From Acetobacter conturbans (GTDB lineage: Bacteria; Pseudomonadota; Alphaproteobacteria; Acetobacterales; Acetobacteraceae), in contig NZ_WOSY01000006.1 in NCBI RefSeq assembly GCF_011516755.1, forward strand, positions 170,701 to 234,700: 64,000 nt of DNA, given 5' to 3'. Position numbers and translations under genes: made by a program. Positions 35,896 to 44,704 of this stretch are shown one piece after another. Position 1 is the stretch's first letter. The number at the start of each line of letters is the position of its first letter. The notes beneath the pieces are model-generated. The model saw only the letters and a program-made list of their open reading frames with translations, was not told the origin of the DNA and searched no databases.

Positions 35896-36135
35896 ATGAG
35901 CGAAATCGCTGACAAGGTTAAGAAGATCGTGGTCGAGCATCTCGGCGTCGAAGAAAGCAAGGTTACACCGGAAGCGTCGTTCATCGACGATCTGGGCGCT
36001 GACAGCCTCGACACCGTTGAACTGGTGATGGCCTTCGAGGAAGCCTTCAACGTGGAGATCCCGGAAGACGCAGCCGAGAAGATCACCACCGTCAAGGACG
36101 CGATCGACTACATCGAGGCACAGAAGGCCGCCTGA
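35896..36135 (+). CDS. acpP: Acyl carrier protein
   Basis: This 79-residue, acidic, four-helix carrier protein has the phosphopantetheine-attachment serine at Ser37 in the canonical [17 protein letters not shown]. It shuttles acyl chains between FabD, FabG, FabF and other enzymes. A purine-rich ribosome site (AGGAAGCAGAGA) precedes the ATG. It is followed by a possible attenuator and fabF. Confidence 0.97.
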   Translation: MSEIADKVKKIVVEHLGVEESKVTPEASFIDDLGADSLDTVELVMAFEEAFNVEIPEDAAEKITTVKDAIDYIEAQKAA

Positions 36136-36152
36136 GGTCGTCTGTTTCTGAC

Positions 36153-36180
36153 GGGTCCACGCTCCTCGGTGCATGGACCC
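36153..36180 (+). terminator. Attenuator-like hairpin between acpP and fabF
   Basis: Arms GGGTCCA (36153-36159) and TGGACCC (36174-36180) with a 14-base loop, followed by a pyrimidine-rich TCTCTATTCT. Partial termination here would give the usual excess of acpP over fabF transcript. Confidence 0.5.
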
Positions 36181-36207
36181 TCTCTATTCTGAATAAAACA
36201 GGAGCAG

Positions 36208-37500
36208 GTGAGCTTGCTGCAGTCGGGCCGATCAGATTTGGGACGGAGACGCGTTGTCGTCACCGGTATGGGGATGGTAACCCCGCTCGGGCTTGGCACC
36301 GAGAATGTCTGGAAGCGTCTCATCGCGGGTGAGAGCGGGATCGACCGCATTCACGCGTTTGACCCGAGTGAGCTTGCTGCTCATATCGGGGGTGAGGTGC
36401 CGGAAGGGCCGACTGCCGAGGGTAAACTCACCATCTCTGACTGGATTCCTGTCAAGGACCAGAAGAAGATGGACCGGTTTATCCATCTCGGGATGATCGC
36501 GGCCGCCGAGGCTGTCGAGGATTCGGGATGGAAGCCCGAGTCGGAAGAAGATCGCTGCGCGACGGGTGTGCAGATCGGTTCGGGCATCGGTGGTCTCCAG
36601 ACCATCTATGATGCCTCGATCACGGTTTATGAAGGCCGGGCCAAGCGCCTGTCGCCTTTCTTCATTCCCTCCGCGCTGGGTAATCTCGTCTCTGGGAACG
36701 TATCGATCCGATACGGTTTCAAGGGACCGAACCATTCGGCTGTCACGGCCTGTGCCACCGGTGTGCATGCTATCGGTGACGCTGCTCGCCTCATCATGCT
36801 CGGCGATGCCGATGTGATGGTTGCGGGCGGGGCGGAAGCCACGGTCTGCAAGCTCGGGATCGCCGGATTCTGCTCGGCGCGCGCGCTGTCCACCGGTTTC
36901 AATGATCGCCCGAAGCAGGCGTCCCGTCCATGGGATCGCGACCGTGACGGTTTCGTCATGGGTGAAGGCGCGGGCATCGTGGTGCTTGAGGAATACGAGC
37001 ACGCGAAGAAGCGTGGCGCGAAGATCTACGGTGAAGTCGTTGGTTACGGCATGTCCGGCGATGCCCATCATATCACGGCGCCAGCCGAGGGCCATGAAGG
37101 TGCTTACCGTGCGATGTTCGCCGCTGTTCGCAGTGCGGGCATCACGCCGGGTGAAATCGGCTATGTGAACGCGCACGGCACGTCCACGATGGCTGACGAT
37201 CTGGAGCTTGATGCTGTCGAGCGCCTCTTCGGCGACGAAGGCCGTAAGGTTGCCATGTCGTCCACCAAATCCGCCATGGGTCATCTTCTGGGCGCGGCAG
37301 GTGCTGTCGAAGCGATGTTCTGCATGCTTGCCATTCGTGACGGTGTGGTGCCGCCGACACTGAACCTCGACAATCCTTCCCGTGAAAGCATCATCGACCG
37401 TGTGCCGCATCAGGCACAGGAGCGGAAGGTGGATATCGCGCTGTCCAACAGCTTCGGCTTTGGCGGTACGAATGCCAGCCTGATTGTCCGGCGCGTCTGA
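36208..37500 (+). CDS. fabF: 3-oxoacyl-ACP synthase II
   Basis: FabF condenses malonyl-ACP with acyl-ACP. The 430-residue thiolase-fold enzyme has the catalytic Cys in VTACATGVHAIGD, His in NAHGTSTMADD, the second His in STKSAMGHLLGAAG, and ends with NSFGFGGTNASLI. The start is GTG at 36208 with AGGAG immediately upstream (only 3 bases of spacing, which is tight). The N-terminal RRRVVVTGMGMVTPLG is diagnostic. Confidence 0.96.
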   Translation: MSLLQSGRSDLGRRRVVVTGMGMVTPLGLGTENVWKRLIAGESGIDRIHAFDPSELAAHIGGEVPEGPTAEGKLTISDWIPVKDQKKMDRFIHLGMIAAAEAVEDSGWKPESEEDRCATGVQIGSGIGGLQTIYDASITVYEGRAKRLSPFFIPSALGNLVSGNVSIRYGFKGPNHSAVTACATGVHAIGDAARLIMLGDADVMVAGGAEATVCKLGIAGFCSARALSTGFNDRPKQASRPWDRDRDGFVMGEGAGIVVLEEYEHAKKRGAKIYGEVVGYGMSGDAHHITAPAEGHEGAYRAMFAAVRSAGITPGEIGYVNAHGTSTMADDLELDAVERLFGDEGRKVAMSSTKSAMGHLLGAAGAVEAMFCMLAIRDGVVPPTLNLDNPSRESIIDRVPHQAQERKVDIALSNSFGFGGTNASLIVRRV

Positions 37501-37529
37501 TCGACGCTTTCTGCGATATTTCTTCCTAT

Positions 37530-37556
37530 GACAGGCCATCCTCGGATGGCCTGTTT
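37530..37556 (+). terminator. Intrinsic terminator of the fab cluster
   Basis: Arms ACAGGCCATC and GATGGCCTGT with a 4-base loop form a perfect stem, followed by TTTC, about 30 bases after the fabF stop. Confidence 0.75.
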
Positions 37557-37586
37557 CATGTCTGACCTCCCAAACAGGTGTTTCCC

Positions 37587-37829
37587 ATGAGCGATACTCC
37601 TCCCGATCGTCTTTCCGTCGATCCTGAAAGCCCTTTCTTCAATGAGCCTCTTCTCGCTCGTGGCGTGGGGATACGCTTCAAGGGAGTGGAGAAGACCAAT
37701 GTCGAGGAATACTGCATCAGTGAAGGCTGGGTGCGTGTCGCCGTCGGCAAAAGCCTGAACCGTCAGGGGAAGCCGATGACGATGAAACTACAGGGACCGG
37801 TCGAAGTCTGGATCAAAGACGAAGCCTGA
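37587..37829 (+). CDS. DUF3297 family protein
   Basis: This 80-residue protein matches DUF3297, a small conserved proteobacterial family: PPDRLSVDPESPFFNE, GIRFKGVEKTNVEEYC, SEGWVRVAVGKS, and a final VEVWIKDEA. It has no signal or membrane segment and no known role. The start at 37587 (MSDTPPDR) is preferred over 37578. It has its own downstream terminator, and the fab terminator lies upstream, so it is probably monocistronic. Confidence 0.88.
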   Translation: MSDTPPDRLSVDPESPFFNEPLLARGVGIRFKGVEKTNVEEYCISEGWVRVAVGKSLNRQGKPMTMKLQGPVEVWIKDEA

Positions 37830-37837
37830 TCCTCCGA

Positions 37838-37869
37838 AACGGCTGATCGGCAGGGTCAGCCGTTTTTTT
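37838..37869 (+). terminator. Intrinsic terminator after the DUF3297 gene
   Basis: Arms AACGGCTGA and TCAGCCGTT enclose a 9-base loop and are followed by a run of seven T. Confidence 0.9.
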
Positions 37870-38027
37870 ATGAGGTAAGCACCTGTTTTCGCGTAACAGT
37901 CTGTCTTTCTCCTGCAACTCGTCTTTAGCGTGAGTGTGGTATGCCTTGCCGCATTGGAGCAGGTGAGCGCAGACTCATCGCTGCGCAAAAGAGAATAAAT
38001 CGAGTCACGAAGAAGGAGGCGCTAAGC

Positions 38028-39293
38028 ATGACTGTAACCGCGATACCCGCACAGGCGGACAAGCAGTTCACCATTCTGATCGTTGGAGGCGGCACGGCTG
38101 GCATTGCCGTCGCGGCCCGGCTCCGCCGTGAGCGCCCTTCTCTCTCCATTGCCATTATCGACCCCAGCACCACCCATGCCTATCAGCCGGGATGGACGCT
38201 GGTCGGTGCCGGAGCCATGACGTTGCGGGAAACGCTGCGTCAGGAAGGCGGCCTGATCCCTGAGAATGTGACCTGGCTGCGGGCGGCTGCGACCTCCTTC
38301 CAGCCCGACGAACATATCGTCACGCTTGAGGATGGCCAGCGCATCGGCTACCGCCGCCTGATTCTCTGCCCCGGCCTCCAGCTCGACTGGGACAAGATCG
38401 AGGGTCTGGCTGAGACGCTTGGCGAGAATGGGGTCTGCAGCAACTACTCAATGCAGCATGTTGAATATACATGGACCTGCATCCAGAGCCTCAACGGAGG
38501 CACTGCGCTGTTTACGCAGCCTCCCATGCCGATCAAATGCGCGGGCGCACCGCAAAAGATCGTCTATCTTGCATCTGACTTCTGGCGGAAGGAAGGCGTC
38601 CTCAACCGCACAGAGGTTGATTTCCTGCTGGCTGGGGATGCGCTTTTCGGCGTCGCGTATTATCGTCCGTCACTCCAGTATGCGGTTGATTATTACGGCA
38701 TCAACCTGCGCTACAAACACAATCTCGTTGCGGTGGATGGCAAGGCGAAGACGGCCACCTTCGAGGTCACCGCGCCTGACGGCAGCAAAACTCGTGAGGC
38801 GCGCAGTTTCGACATGCTGCACGTCACGCCACCGCAGAGCGCTCCGGATTTCATCAAGAAAAGCCCGTTTGCCAATGAAGCCGGATGGGTGGATGTCGAC
38901 CCGTCGACCCTGCGTCATACGAAATATGACACAGTCTTCGGTCTGGGTGATGTGATCGGCACCAGCAACGCCAAGACAATGGCTGCTGCGCGTGCGCAGA
39001 CGCCGGTTATCGTGACGAATGTGCTGGCGTCCCTCGAAGGGCGTCCCATCACCGCGAGCTATGACGGCTACGGCGCATGTCCGCTGACGGTTGCTTATGG
39101 CAAGGTCGTGCTGGCCGAGTTCCTGTATGGTGGCAAACCAGCCCCGAGCTTTCCCTATGACCAGCGCAAGCCGAGCAGCTTTGCGTGGATGCTCAAGACC
39201 AAGGTTTTCCCGCATGTTTACTGGGACATGATGCTCAAGGGCCGTGACATCGCGGTGCCTCATCATCCTGAGTGGATCAAGGACGCAGGCTGA
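38028..39293 (+). CDS. sqr: Sulfide:quinone oxidoreductase, type II (SQOR-like)
   Basis: SQR oxidises sulfide and reduces membrane quinone. The 421-residue flavoprotein has the FAD motif ILIVGGGTAGIAVA (about 16-29). Both redox cysteines of the type II/mitochondrial group are present: Cys171 in MPIKCAGAPQKI and Cys351 in YGACPLTVAYGK. The MLHVTPP block, GLGDVIGT second FAD motif and C-terminal membrane-contact region (FPHVYWDMMLKG) also fit. The start at 38028 has GAAGGAGG upstream. It is monocistronic. Sulfide detoxification is the likely role; no rhodanese or persulfide dioxygenase partner is adjacent. Confidence 0.9.
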   Translation: MTVTAIPAQADKQFTILIVGGGTAGIAVAARLRRERPSLSIAIIDPSTTHAYQPGWTLVGAGAMTLRETLRQEGGLIPENVTWLRAAATSFQPDEHIVTLEDGQRIGYRRLILCPGLQLDWDKIEGLAETLGENGVCSNYSMQHVEYTWTCIQSLNGGTALFTQPPMPIKCAGAPQKIVYLASDFWRKEGVLNRTEVDFLLAGDALFGVAYYRPSLQYAVDYYGINLRYKHNLVAVDGKAKTATFEVTAPDGSKTREARSFDMLHVTPPQSAPDFIKKSPFANEAGWVDVDPSTLRHTKYDTVFGLGDVIGTSNAKTMAAARAQTPVIVTNVLASLEGRPITASYDGYGACPLTVAYGKVVLAEFLYGGKPAPSFPYDQRKPSSFAWMLKTKVFPHVYWDMMLKGRDIAVPHHPEWIKDAG

Positions 39294-39347
39294 GGGATGC
39301 AACGCCGGGGTACGCCCCGGTTTCTGTCCATTCCGTGTTTCCAGAAC

Positions 39348-39376
39348 AGGCGACCTGAGAGGGTCGCCTTTCTTTT
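39348..39376 (+). terminator. Intrinsic terminator of sqr
   Basis: Arms AGGCGACC (39348-39355) and GGTCGCCT (39362-39369) with a 6-base loop, followed by TTCTTTT. A second smaller stem (CCGGGG/CCCCGG) lies at 39305-39320. The pqq genes converge from the other side. Confidence 0.8.
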
Positions 39377-40469
39377 ACTCCGGTGTTGTATAGCGCCGAT
39401 AGACGAAGGCTTCCGGTTCACCAGCGATTTCTGAAAGTGCCGCATCCACCAAACCACGATCGGGGGAGCGTCTGCAGACGGGATCGGTCGCGTCCGCACG
39501 GCCTGTCAGTGCCAGCGCCTGACAGCGGCATCCTCCCCAGTCCACTTCCTTGCGGTCGCAGGAACGGCAGGGTTCTGGCATCCAGTCCACACCGCGAAAC
39601 ATCTGGAACAGTTCGGACTTTCCCCAGATATCTGCGAGGGATGCCTCTCGTGTGTTCGGAAAGGTTACCCCCGGAATTGTTTCGGCGGCATGACAGGGGA
39701 GAACGCGCCCGGATGGGGAGATGTTCAGGAAGCGCTGACCCCAGCCTCCCATGCAGGGTTTGGGTTCGTCGGCATAATAATCCGGCGTGACGAAATCGAT
39801 GGCCATGCGATTACCGAACCGCTCGCGGGCCGCGGCAACGGCTTTTTCGGTGTCTTCCAGCTGCTTCCGTGTAGGAAGCAGGGCAGCGCGATTCTTCAGA
39901 CCCCACCCATAATACTGGGTATGAGCGATTTCCACGCGGCGCGCGCCCAGTTCTTCCGCCAGATCGAACATCGCCGGCACCCGTTCAGCATTCAGCCGGT
40001 GGATGACGAAATTCAGGGTCAGCGGCATGCCGTCTTCCACGACAAGTCTGGCGGCTTCGATTTTGCGCGGCTGAGCGCCCTTCATGCCGCCGATGATCTC
40101 GGCTTGCTGCGGGTCGGCATCCTGAAAGGAAAGCTGCACATGGTCGAGTCCGGCTGCGGACAGTTCGGCCAGATTGTCCCGGTTCATCAGGACGCCTGAC
40201 GTGATCAGGTTGCTGTAGAGACCGGCTTTTGCCGCATGACGGACAAGAACAGGCAGATCCTTGCGCGCCATGGGCTCACCGCCCGAAAAATGCACCTGAA
40301 GCACACCGAGGGCAGCAGCCTGATCCAGAATGTCGCACCATTCTTCTGTCGACAGTTCCCCGGCTTTTGGTTCCAGCGCGAGAGGGTTTGAGCAGTAAGG
40401 GCATTGCAGCGGACAACGATGTGTCAGCTCGGCAAGCAGGCTCATCGGAGGAGGAGGGACGGCGGTCAT
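39375..40469 (-). CDS. pqqE: PQQ biosynthesis radical SAM enzyme PqqE
   Basis: PqqE forms the Glu-Tyr carbon-carbon cross-link in PqqA, with PqqD as chaperone. The 364-residue enzyme has the radical SAM cluster motif [13 protein letters not shown] with Cys19, Cys23 and Cys26, [10 protein letters not shown], and a C-terminal SPASM-like region with [15 protein letters not shown] and [17 protein letters not shown]. The ATG at 40469 overlaps the pqqD stop (ATGA) and is preferred over an in-frame GTG at 40478. Confidence 0.97.
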   Translation of the reverse strand: MTAVPPPPMSLLAELTHRCPLQCPYCSNPLALEPKAGELSTEEWCDILDQAAALGVLQVHFSGGEPMARKDLPVLVRHAAKAGLYSNLITSGVLMNRDNLAELSAAGLDHVQLSFQDADPQQAEIIGGMKGAQPRKIEAARLVVEDGMPLTLNFVIHRLNAERVPAMFDLAEELGARRVEIAHTQYYGWGLKNRAALLPTRKQLEDTEKAVAAARERFGNRMAIDFVTPDYYADEPKPCMGGWGQRFLNISPSGRVLPCHAAETIPGVTFPNTREASLADIWGKSELFQMFRGVDWMPEPCRSCDRKEVDWGGCRCQALALTGRADATDPVCRRSPDRGLVDAALSEIAGEPEAFVYRRYTTPE

Positions 40470-40762
40470 GCTTTCCACACCAGCACCTGTCGGTCGGCCA
40501 GATCATTGGCCATTGCCAGCACATCGCGGGCGATCACATCGCGTGGGGCGTCGAATACGATGGTCAGTGTATCGATGATGCCCCCCAGAGAACTTGCCCC
40601 GTCCACATGACGGAGGATTTCCGCCGCGACAGGATCGGCAAGGAATGCACGCTCGGGTGCCTGCACGATCCACTGGTCGCGCACGCGGTCATGCTGGAGC
40701 CGAGTGCCGCGTGCGAACGTGGGGACACGCTCTTCGGAGAGCGCGGGAGAGGGAGCAGTCAT
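40466..40762 (-). CDS. pqqD: PQQ biosynthesis peptide chaperone PqqD
   Basis: This 98-residue RiPP recognition element binds the PqqA precursor and presents it to PqqE. It shows the expected [19 protein letters not shown] beta segment and winged-helix end ([19 protein letters not shown]). The ATG at 40762 overlaps the pqqC stop (TGATG). A longer frame upstream lies inside pqqC and is rejected. Confidence 0.95.
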   Translation of the reverse strand: MTAPSPALSEERVPTFARGTRLQHDRVRDQWIVQAPERAFLADPVAAEILRHVDGASSLGGIIDTLTIVFDAPRDVIARDVLAMANDLADRQVLVWKA

Positions 40763-41493
40763 CACGCGGGCCGAAAAGCGCCCGGCGGAATGTTGCCCGG
40801 CGTGACATAGGCATAATCGAGAGCATCCAGCATCGACCAGAGAACGCCGCATTTGAACTTAAGTGCGTTGAGGACAGCCTGCTGTTCGTGAGGTGTGCGG
40901 GCATGTTCCTTTACATAAGCCAGTGCGAAATCGGAATCACGCGGGGCCTGCGTCAGGCGTGGCGTGAAATAGGCCAGCGTTTCCTCGGTGATGAAATCAT
41001 AGTTGCGGAGCATGCCTGAGACGCGCTCGGAGATGATGGTCGGCGAAAAGAGTTCGGTGAGGGAAGAGGCGATGGCTTCCAGAATGGTCCGTTCACCGAC
41101 GAAATGCACATAAGCATCCACGGCGAAGCGTGTGCCGGGAAGCAGTCCCTCCAGCGATTCGACATATTCAGGATTCAGTCCCAGCCCGTCTGTCAGACGC
41201 AGCCAGCGCGCGATCCCTCCCGTGCCGGGTTCGCTGCCATCATGATCCTCAATGCGACGACGCCACTCACGCCGCAGTTCCGCAGTTGGGAGACGGGCTA
41301 GGAGGGTGGCGTCCTTTGCCGGGATGCGAGCCTGATAATAGTAGCGGTTCAGCGCCCAGGCCTGCACCTGTCCTTTGGTGAGTTTGCCGTCGTGAAGCGC
41401 ACGATGGAAAGGGTGCCTGTTGTGATAACGCTCCGCACCGATGGCCCGCAGCGCCGCTTCCAGTTCGGTCGGGGAGAGAAGGGGAGCGCTCAT
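40762..41493 (-). CDS. pqqC: Pyrroloquinoline-quinone synthase PqqC
   Basis: PqqC catalyses the final ring closure and oxidation to PQQ without a bound metal. The 243-residue all-helical protein has the conserved YHNRHPFHRALHDGKLT, NRYYYQARIPAKDA, RIEDHDG and RNYDFITEETLAYFTPRL blocks. It overlaps pqqB by 4 bases and pqqD by 1 base, so the operon is tightly coupled. Confidence 0.97.
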   Translation of the reverse strand: MSAPLLSPTELEAALRAIGAERYHNRHPFHRALHDGKLTKGQVQAWALNRYYYQARIPAKDATLLARLPTAELRREWRRRIEDHDGSEPGTGGIARWLRLTDGLGLNPEYVESLEGLLPGTRFAVDAYVHFVGERTILEAIASSLTELFSPTIISERVSGMLRNYDFITEETLAYFTPRLTQAPRDSDFALAYVKEHARTPHEQQAVLNALKFKCGVLWSMLDALDYAYVTPGNIPPGAFRPA

Positions 41494-42413
41494 AGGGTGA
41501 TCCTCATGCCATCATGGGAGACTTCCCATCCCGCCGCTTCGGTCTCGGCCCGCTCGGGAGAGTCGGCCAGCAGAATGGGGTTGGAATTATTGATATGAAT
41601 CAGAATCTTGCGCTGTACACCGAGGTCACGGAAAGCAGCGATGGTCCCTTCGGGGTCATTGACCGACATGTGGCCCATGCGCTGGCCGGTTTTTTCGCCC
41701 AGTCCGGCACGGAGCATTTCGTCATTTGTCCATAGCGTGCCGTCGAACAGGACGAGGTCCGCGCCTTTCAGGCGTTTGCGCAGGCGATCGTTCATGCAGG
41801 CGCAGCCGGGGATGAACAGGGCACGATGCACGCCATCCGTGATTTCAAGCCCGACTGTTTCGCCGTTTTCGAGAATCTCGGCCGGATTTTCTACGTTTTC
41901 CGCGTAAAGCGGCGCTTTGCCGGGAACTGCGAAGGGCATGACGCTCAGCCCGGCCGGCTTTCCATCGGGGGTGGTGAGAGCAACGCTCTCGTCGAGGGTC
42001 ATCTCCGCGCGTTTGACAACAGAACGGTTGAGCGCCTCGAAGATGGGATTGGCGTCCAGTTGTTCAAGAACCTGTCGGGTCGCCAGAATTTCGAACGGCT
42101 GCCGTTCGCGCATCGTCAGCAGGCCGGTGATGGTATCCACCTCGGCACCCGTCAGGATCACCCCGGCAATGGGGGTTGAACGCAGGCCGTTTTTCGGATG
42201 CAGAACCGGTGTCTGGTTGATCTGCTGGCGGAGATCAGGGGACGCATTGACGACAAACCAGTGTTCGCCATCGCCGCTGACAGCAATGGATGCCTGGGTT
42301 CGGGCGGGTGCCAGCAGATCACCGCTGCGGGCCCTGCGGCATCCTTCCGCGTTCGAGTTCCACTGGGGGAAGCCACCGCCGGCGGCGGCGCCAAGTACAA
42401 CAAGATCGATCAT
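41490..42413 (-). CDS. pqqB: PQQ biosynthesis MBL-fold hydroxylase PqqB
   Basis: This 307-residue metallo-beta-lactamase-fold protein has the typical N-terminus VVLGAAAGGGFPQWNSNAEGC and the later GCACMNDRLRKRLKGADLVLFDGTLW and INNSNPIL blocks. PqqB is an iron-dependent tyrosine hydroxylase in PQQ assembly. The Cys pairs in the first 40 residues and in CACM fit its structural zinc site. The start at 42413 is the family start; an in-frame upstream codon at 42434 is rejected. Confidence 0.96.
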   Translation of the reverse strand: MIDLVVLGAAAGGGFPQWNSNAEGCRRARSGDLLAPARTQASIAVSGDGEHWFVVNASPDLRQQINQTPVLHPKNGLRSTPIAGVILTGAEVDTITGLLTMRERQPFEILATRQVLEQLDANPIFEALNRSVVKRAEMTLDESVALTTPDGKPAGLSVMPFAVPGKAPLYAENVENPAEILENGETVGLEITDGVHRALFIPGCACMNDRLRKRLKGADLVLFDGTLWTNDEMLRAGLGEKTGQRMGHMSVNDPEGTIAAFRDLGVQRKILIHINNSNPILLADSPERAETEAAGWEVSHDGMRITL

Positions 42414-42433
42414 GAACAGGGCCTGTAAACGCA

Positions 42434-42464
42434 AAACGCCGCCAGCGCGAGGCGGGCGGCGTTT
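42434..42464 (-). terminator. Attenuator hairpin between pqqA and pqqB
   Basis: Arms AAACGCCGCC (42434-42443) and GGCGGCGTTT (42455-42464) form a 10-bp GC-rich stem just after pqqA. On the reverse strand it is followed by TTGC, with only a short T-run. Partial termination here would explain excess pqqA peptide over enzymes, a known feature of pqq operons. Confidence 0.7.
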
Positions 42465-42482
42465 CTGGCTGGTCTGCGGACC

Positions 42483-42563
42483 TTAGTTCTTCTGGCCGCA
42501 CACGTAGCTGTTGATTTCCGCACCCAGCGGGACTTCGGTGATCTTCGGGGTGTTCCATGCCAT
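42483..42563 (-). CDS. pqqA: PQQ precursor peptide PqqA
   Basis: The 26-residue peptide MAWNTPKITEVPLGAEINSY… supplies Glu16 and Tyr20 (E-x3-Y), which become PQQ. It ends in CGQKN. AAGGA lies about 9 bases upstream of the ATG. It is the first gene of the operon and is separated from pqqB by a stem-loop. Confidence 0.97.
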   Translation of the reverse strand: MAWNTPKITEVPLGAEINSYVCGQKN

Positions 42564-43004
42564 GACGCAATATCCTTACATAGAAGTGGGAATAAACTAA
42601 CGATAACGGCGATTGCCGACCTCCGCCACCTTCCAGTTGCAGCTCAGGTGCGAGGTGAGATCATTGAAAACGAGGGAAGTGCTTCTGGAGGATGTTATCC
42701 AACACATTGAATTAAAACAAAAATAATGGAATGTTTTTGAGCCTGATGTGCGGAAAGGGCTGTTGGGTACCGTGAGATTTCACGAGTTTGTGAAGAACGT
42801 TAGCGTCGGTAAATGAAAGAGGCCTGCGGACCTCCTGCGAGCCTGAGATTGGGCTGCTGATGCAGGGTGATCGTACGGGTTCTGTCCTGTAACATACTGG
42901 AAAATAAGGGCAGGCACTCTGTAGTAAGAAAAAATCCTGCCGGATAAAGTAGGGACTTGCGTGTCCCGGTGACCTGCGTTAGAAGCCCGCTTACCGCTAC
43001 GCGG
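42564..43004. other. Regulatory region between pqqA and tRNA-Thr
   Basis: This 440-base gap holds the pqq promoter on the reverse strand. An AT-rich block lies at 42700-42745. The tRNA promoter on the forward strand is listed separately. No protein gene is visible. Confidence 0.5.
42957..42984 (+). promoter_or_regulatory. Candidate promoter of tRNA-Thr
   Basis: TTGCGT (42957-42962) and TTAGAA (42979-42984) are separated by 16 bases, and the mature tRNA starts 20 bases later. Confidence 0.45.
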
Positions 43005-43080
43005 GCCGGTTTAGCTCAGTTGGTAGAGCACGTCATTCGTAATGATGGGGCCAGGGGTTCGAATCCTCTAACCGGCACCA
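43005..43080 (+). tRNA. tRNA-Thr (anticodon CGT)
   Basis: A 76-base cloverleaf: acceptor GCCGGTT/AACCGGC, D arm GCTC/GAGC, anticodon stem CGTCA/TGATG with loop TTCGTAA (anticodon CGT), and T arm AGGGG/CCTCT with TTCGAAT. The CCA end is encoded. A CGT anticodon reads ACG threonine codons. Confidence 0.97.
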
Positions 43081-43222
43081 CCTTTCCCAGCGGTTTCCCA
43101 AACAAACAAATCTCCTGCCGTCACACAGTGACGTAATGTGTCGCTCGTTGCGTATGTGCACATGGCTGGGATTTGCTGCCGGTCTATCGGTTCGTTGCGG
43201 TTCGCGTTAGACTGTCGTCATC

Positions 43223-44704
43223 ATGTCGTCGTCCTTGCCCTCCCGCCTGTATCGCAGCGCGTTGCAGTTTACGCGTGCACGACGTCAGCACTCACCTCAT
43301 GTGCAGGTGATCGAAGATCTGGTGGAATGCCAGTGCTGCGGGGAATTTCAGAAGCTGCATGATATTCCGCCGGGTACAGTCGCCCGGTGTGTCCGGTGTG
43401 GTCAGTGTCTTGAACGGCGGAACAAAACGGCTCCGCTGGCCACGCCGCTGGCGTTCTGCATCACCTCCGCCGCTCTCTATCTGGCGACCCTCACTTCTTC
43501 TCTCATGACCCTTAATCTGTATGGACGTGAGCGGACTGTCGATCTTCTGACAGGGCCGATGGAACTCCTGCATGAGGGATGGGGAGAAGTCGGTGTTCTG
43601 GTCGGGCTGGTCACCATTCTCGCGCCAGGCATCGTCATTGCCATGATGGGGCTGATTCTCACGGCAGCATTTTTTGAGGAACTGCCGGACTGGGCGCCTC
43701 ATTTGCTCGCGTGGTACGAGAAGCTGCGGCCGTGGTCGATGATGGAGGTCTATATTCTTGGCATTTTCGTCGCCTACACCAAGCTGGTGGATCTCGCTCA
43801 TGTGGAGGTGGGGCCGGCGGCCTATCTCATCGCAGCACTGATGATCAGCATGGCGGCAACTGACCAGACGCTCGATCGGGAGCGGATATGGAAACGCCGT
43901 CGTGTGGACGGATCGCTGCGTTTGCCGGATGGCAATCTGATGGTGGTCGAACGGGTCTCAGTCAATGATCTTGGCGGCATGCCACCGCTCCAGAATATGC
44001 TTTCCTGCCATTCATGCGGTCTGGTGGGAGTGTTTCCCGAGCCCGTGCCTCAGACACAGAGCGTGGGGCTATGTCCCCGCTGCGGGCATGACCTTTGCCG
44101 ACGCAAGAACAATAGCCTTTCCCGGACAATGGCGCTCGTGATGGCGGCATTCGTCTTTTATTTCCCTGCCAACCTTTTCCCGGTGATGACGGTCATCAAG
44201 GTCGGAAGCGGGGGAGGGCATACCATCATCGAAGGCGCTATAGAGTTATGGCAGGACGGCATGATCCCGCTCTCGCTGCTGGTGCTGTTTGCCAGCGTGA
44301 CGGTGCCGGTCGCCAAGATTATCGGCCTCAGCTACATGATTTTCACCACCAAGCGCCGGTCGACGAAGAATCTCGTGATGCGCTCGAAACTGTTTCGTCT
44401 GATTGATTCGATCGGTCGCTGGTCGATGATCGATGTCTTCATGATCTCGATCCTCGTAGCAGTCGTGCGTTTCAGTTCTCTGGCCAATGTTGAGGCCAAT
44501 GGAGGCGTGGTGTCGTTCGCGGCCGTGGTCGTCATCACCATTTTCGCCGCGCATTGTTTCGACCCCCGCCTGATGTGGGATGTCGCGGGGCGCAACGGGC
44601 CAGTTCATAACGAGGACGAGGCCTTTACCGGAAACGAATTACACGGCTCCCTCGCAGGACGAGAGACCGCGGAACAGGGCGATATGGAGCCGGCAAGAGC
44701 GTGA
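43223..44704 (+). CDS. pqiA: Paraquat-inducible protein A (PqiA), double domain
   Basis: This 493-residue inner-membrane protein has two PqiA modules. Each has a zinc-ribbon-like Cys set (ECQCCGEF/CVRCGQC near residue 35-60; SCHSCGL/CPRCGHD near 262-295) followed by about four membrane helices. In E. coli PqiA works with the MCE protein PqiB and lipoprotein PqiC in intermembrane lipid transport and envelope maintenance. The stop overlaps the GTG start of pqiB, and pqiC follows, so the three genes form one operon. Confidence 0.93.
   Translation: MSSSLPSRLYRSALQFTRARRQHSPHVQVIEDLVECQCCGEFQKLHDIPPGTVARCVRCGQCLERRNKTAPLATPLAFCITSAALYLATLTSSLMTLNLYGRERTVDLLTGPMELLHEGWGEVGVLVGLVTILAPGIVIAMMGLILTAAFFEELPDWAPHLLAWYEKLRPWSMMEVYILGIFVAYTKLVDLAHVEVGPAAYLIAALMISMAATDQTLDRERIWKRRRVDGSLRLPDGNLMVVERVSVNDLGGMPPLQNMLSCHSCGLVGVFPEPVPQTQSVGLCPRCGHDLCRRKNNSLSRTMALVMAAFVFYFPANLFPVMTVIKVGSGGGHTIIEGAIELWQDGMIPLSLLVLFASVTVPVAKIIGLSYMIFTTKRRSTKNLVMRSKLFRLIDSIGRWSMIDVFMISILVAVVRFSSLANVEANGGVVSFAAVVVITIFAAHCFDPRLMWDVAGRNGPVHNEDEAFTGNELHGSLAGRETAEQGDMEPARA

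Noticed and set aside
36232..37539. Long open frame antisense to fabF (435 codons)
   Set aside because: Exact shadow of fabF; rich in Arg and His as expected from the antisense of a GC-rich gene, with no motif.
40763..40852. 30-residue N-terminal extension of PqqD
   Set aside because: Lies within pqqC; the family start and the TGATG overlap support 40762.
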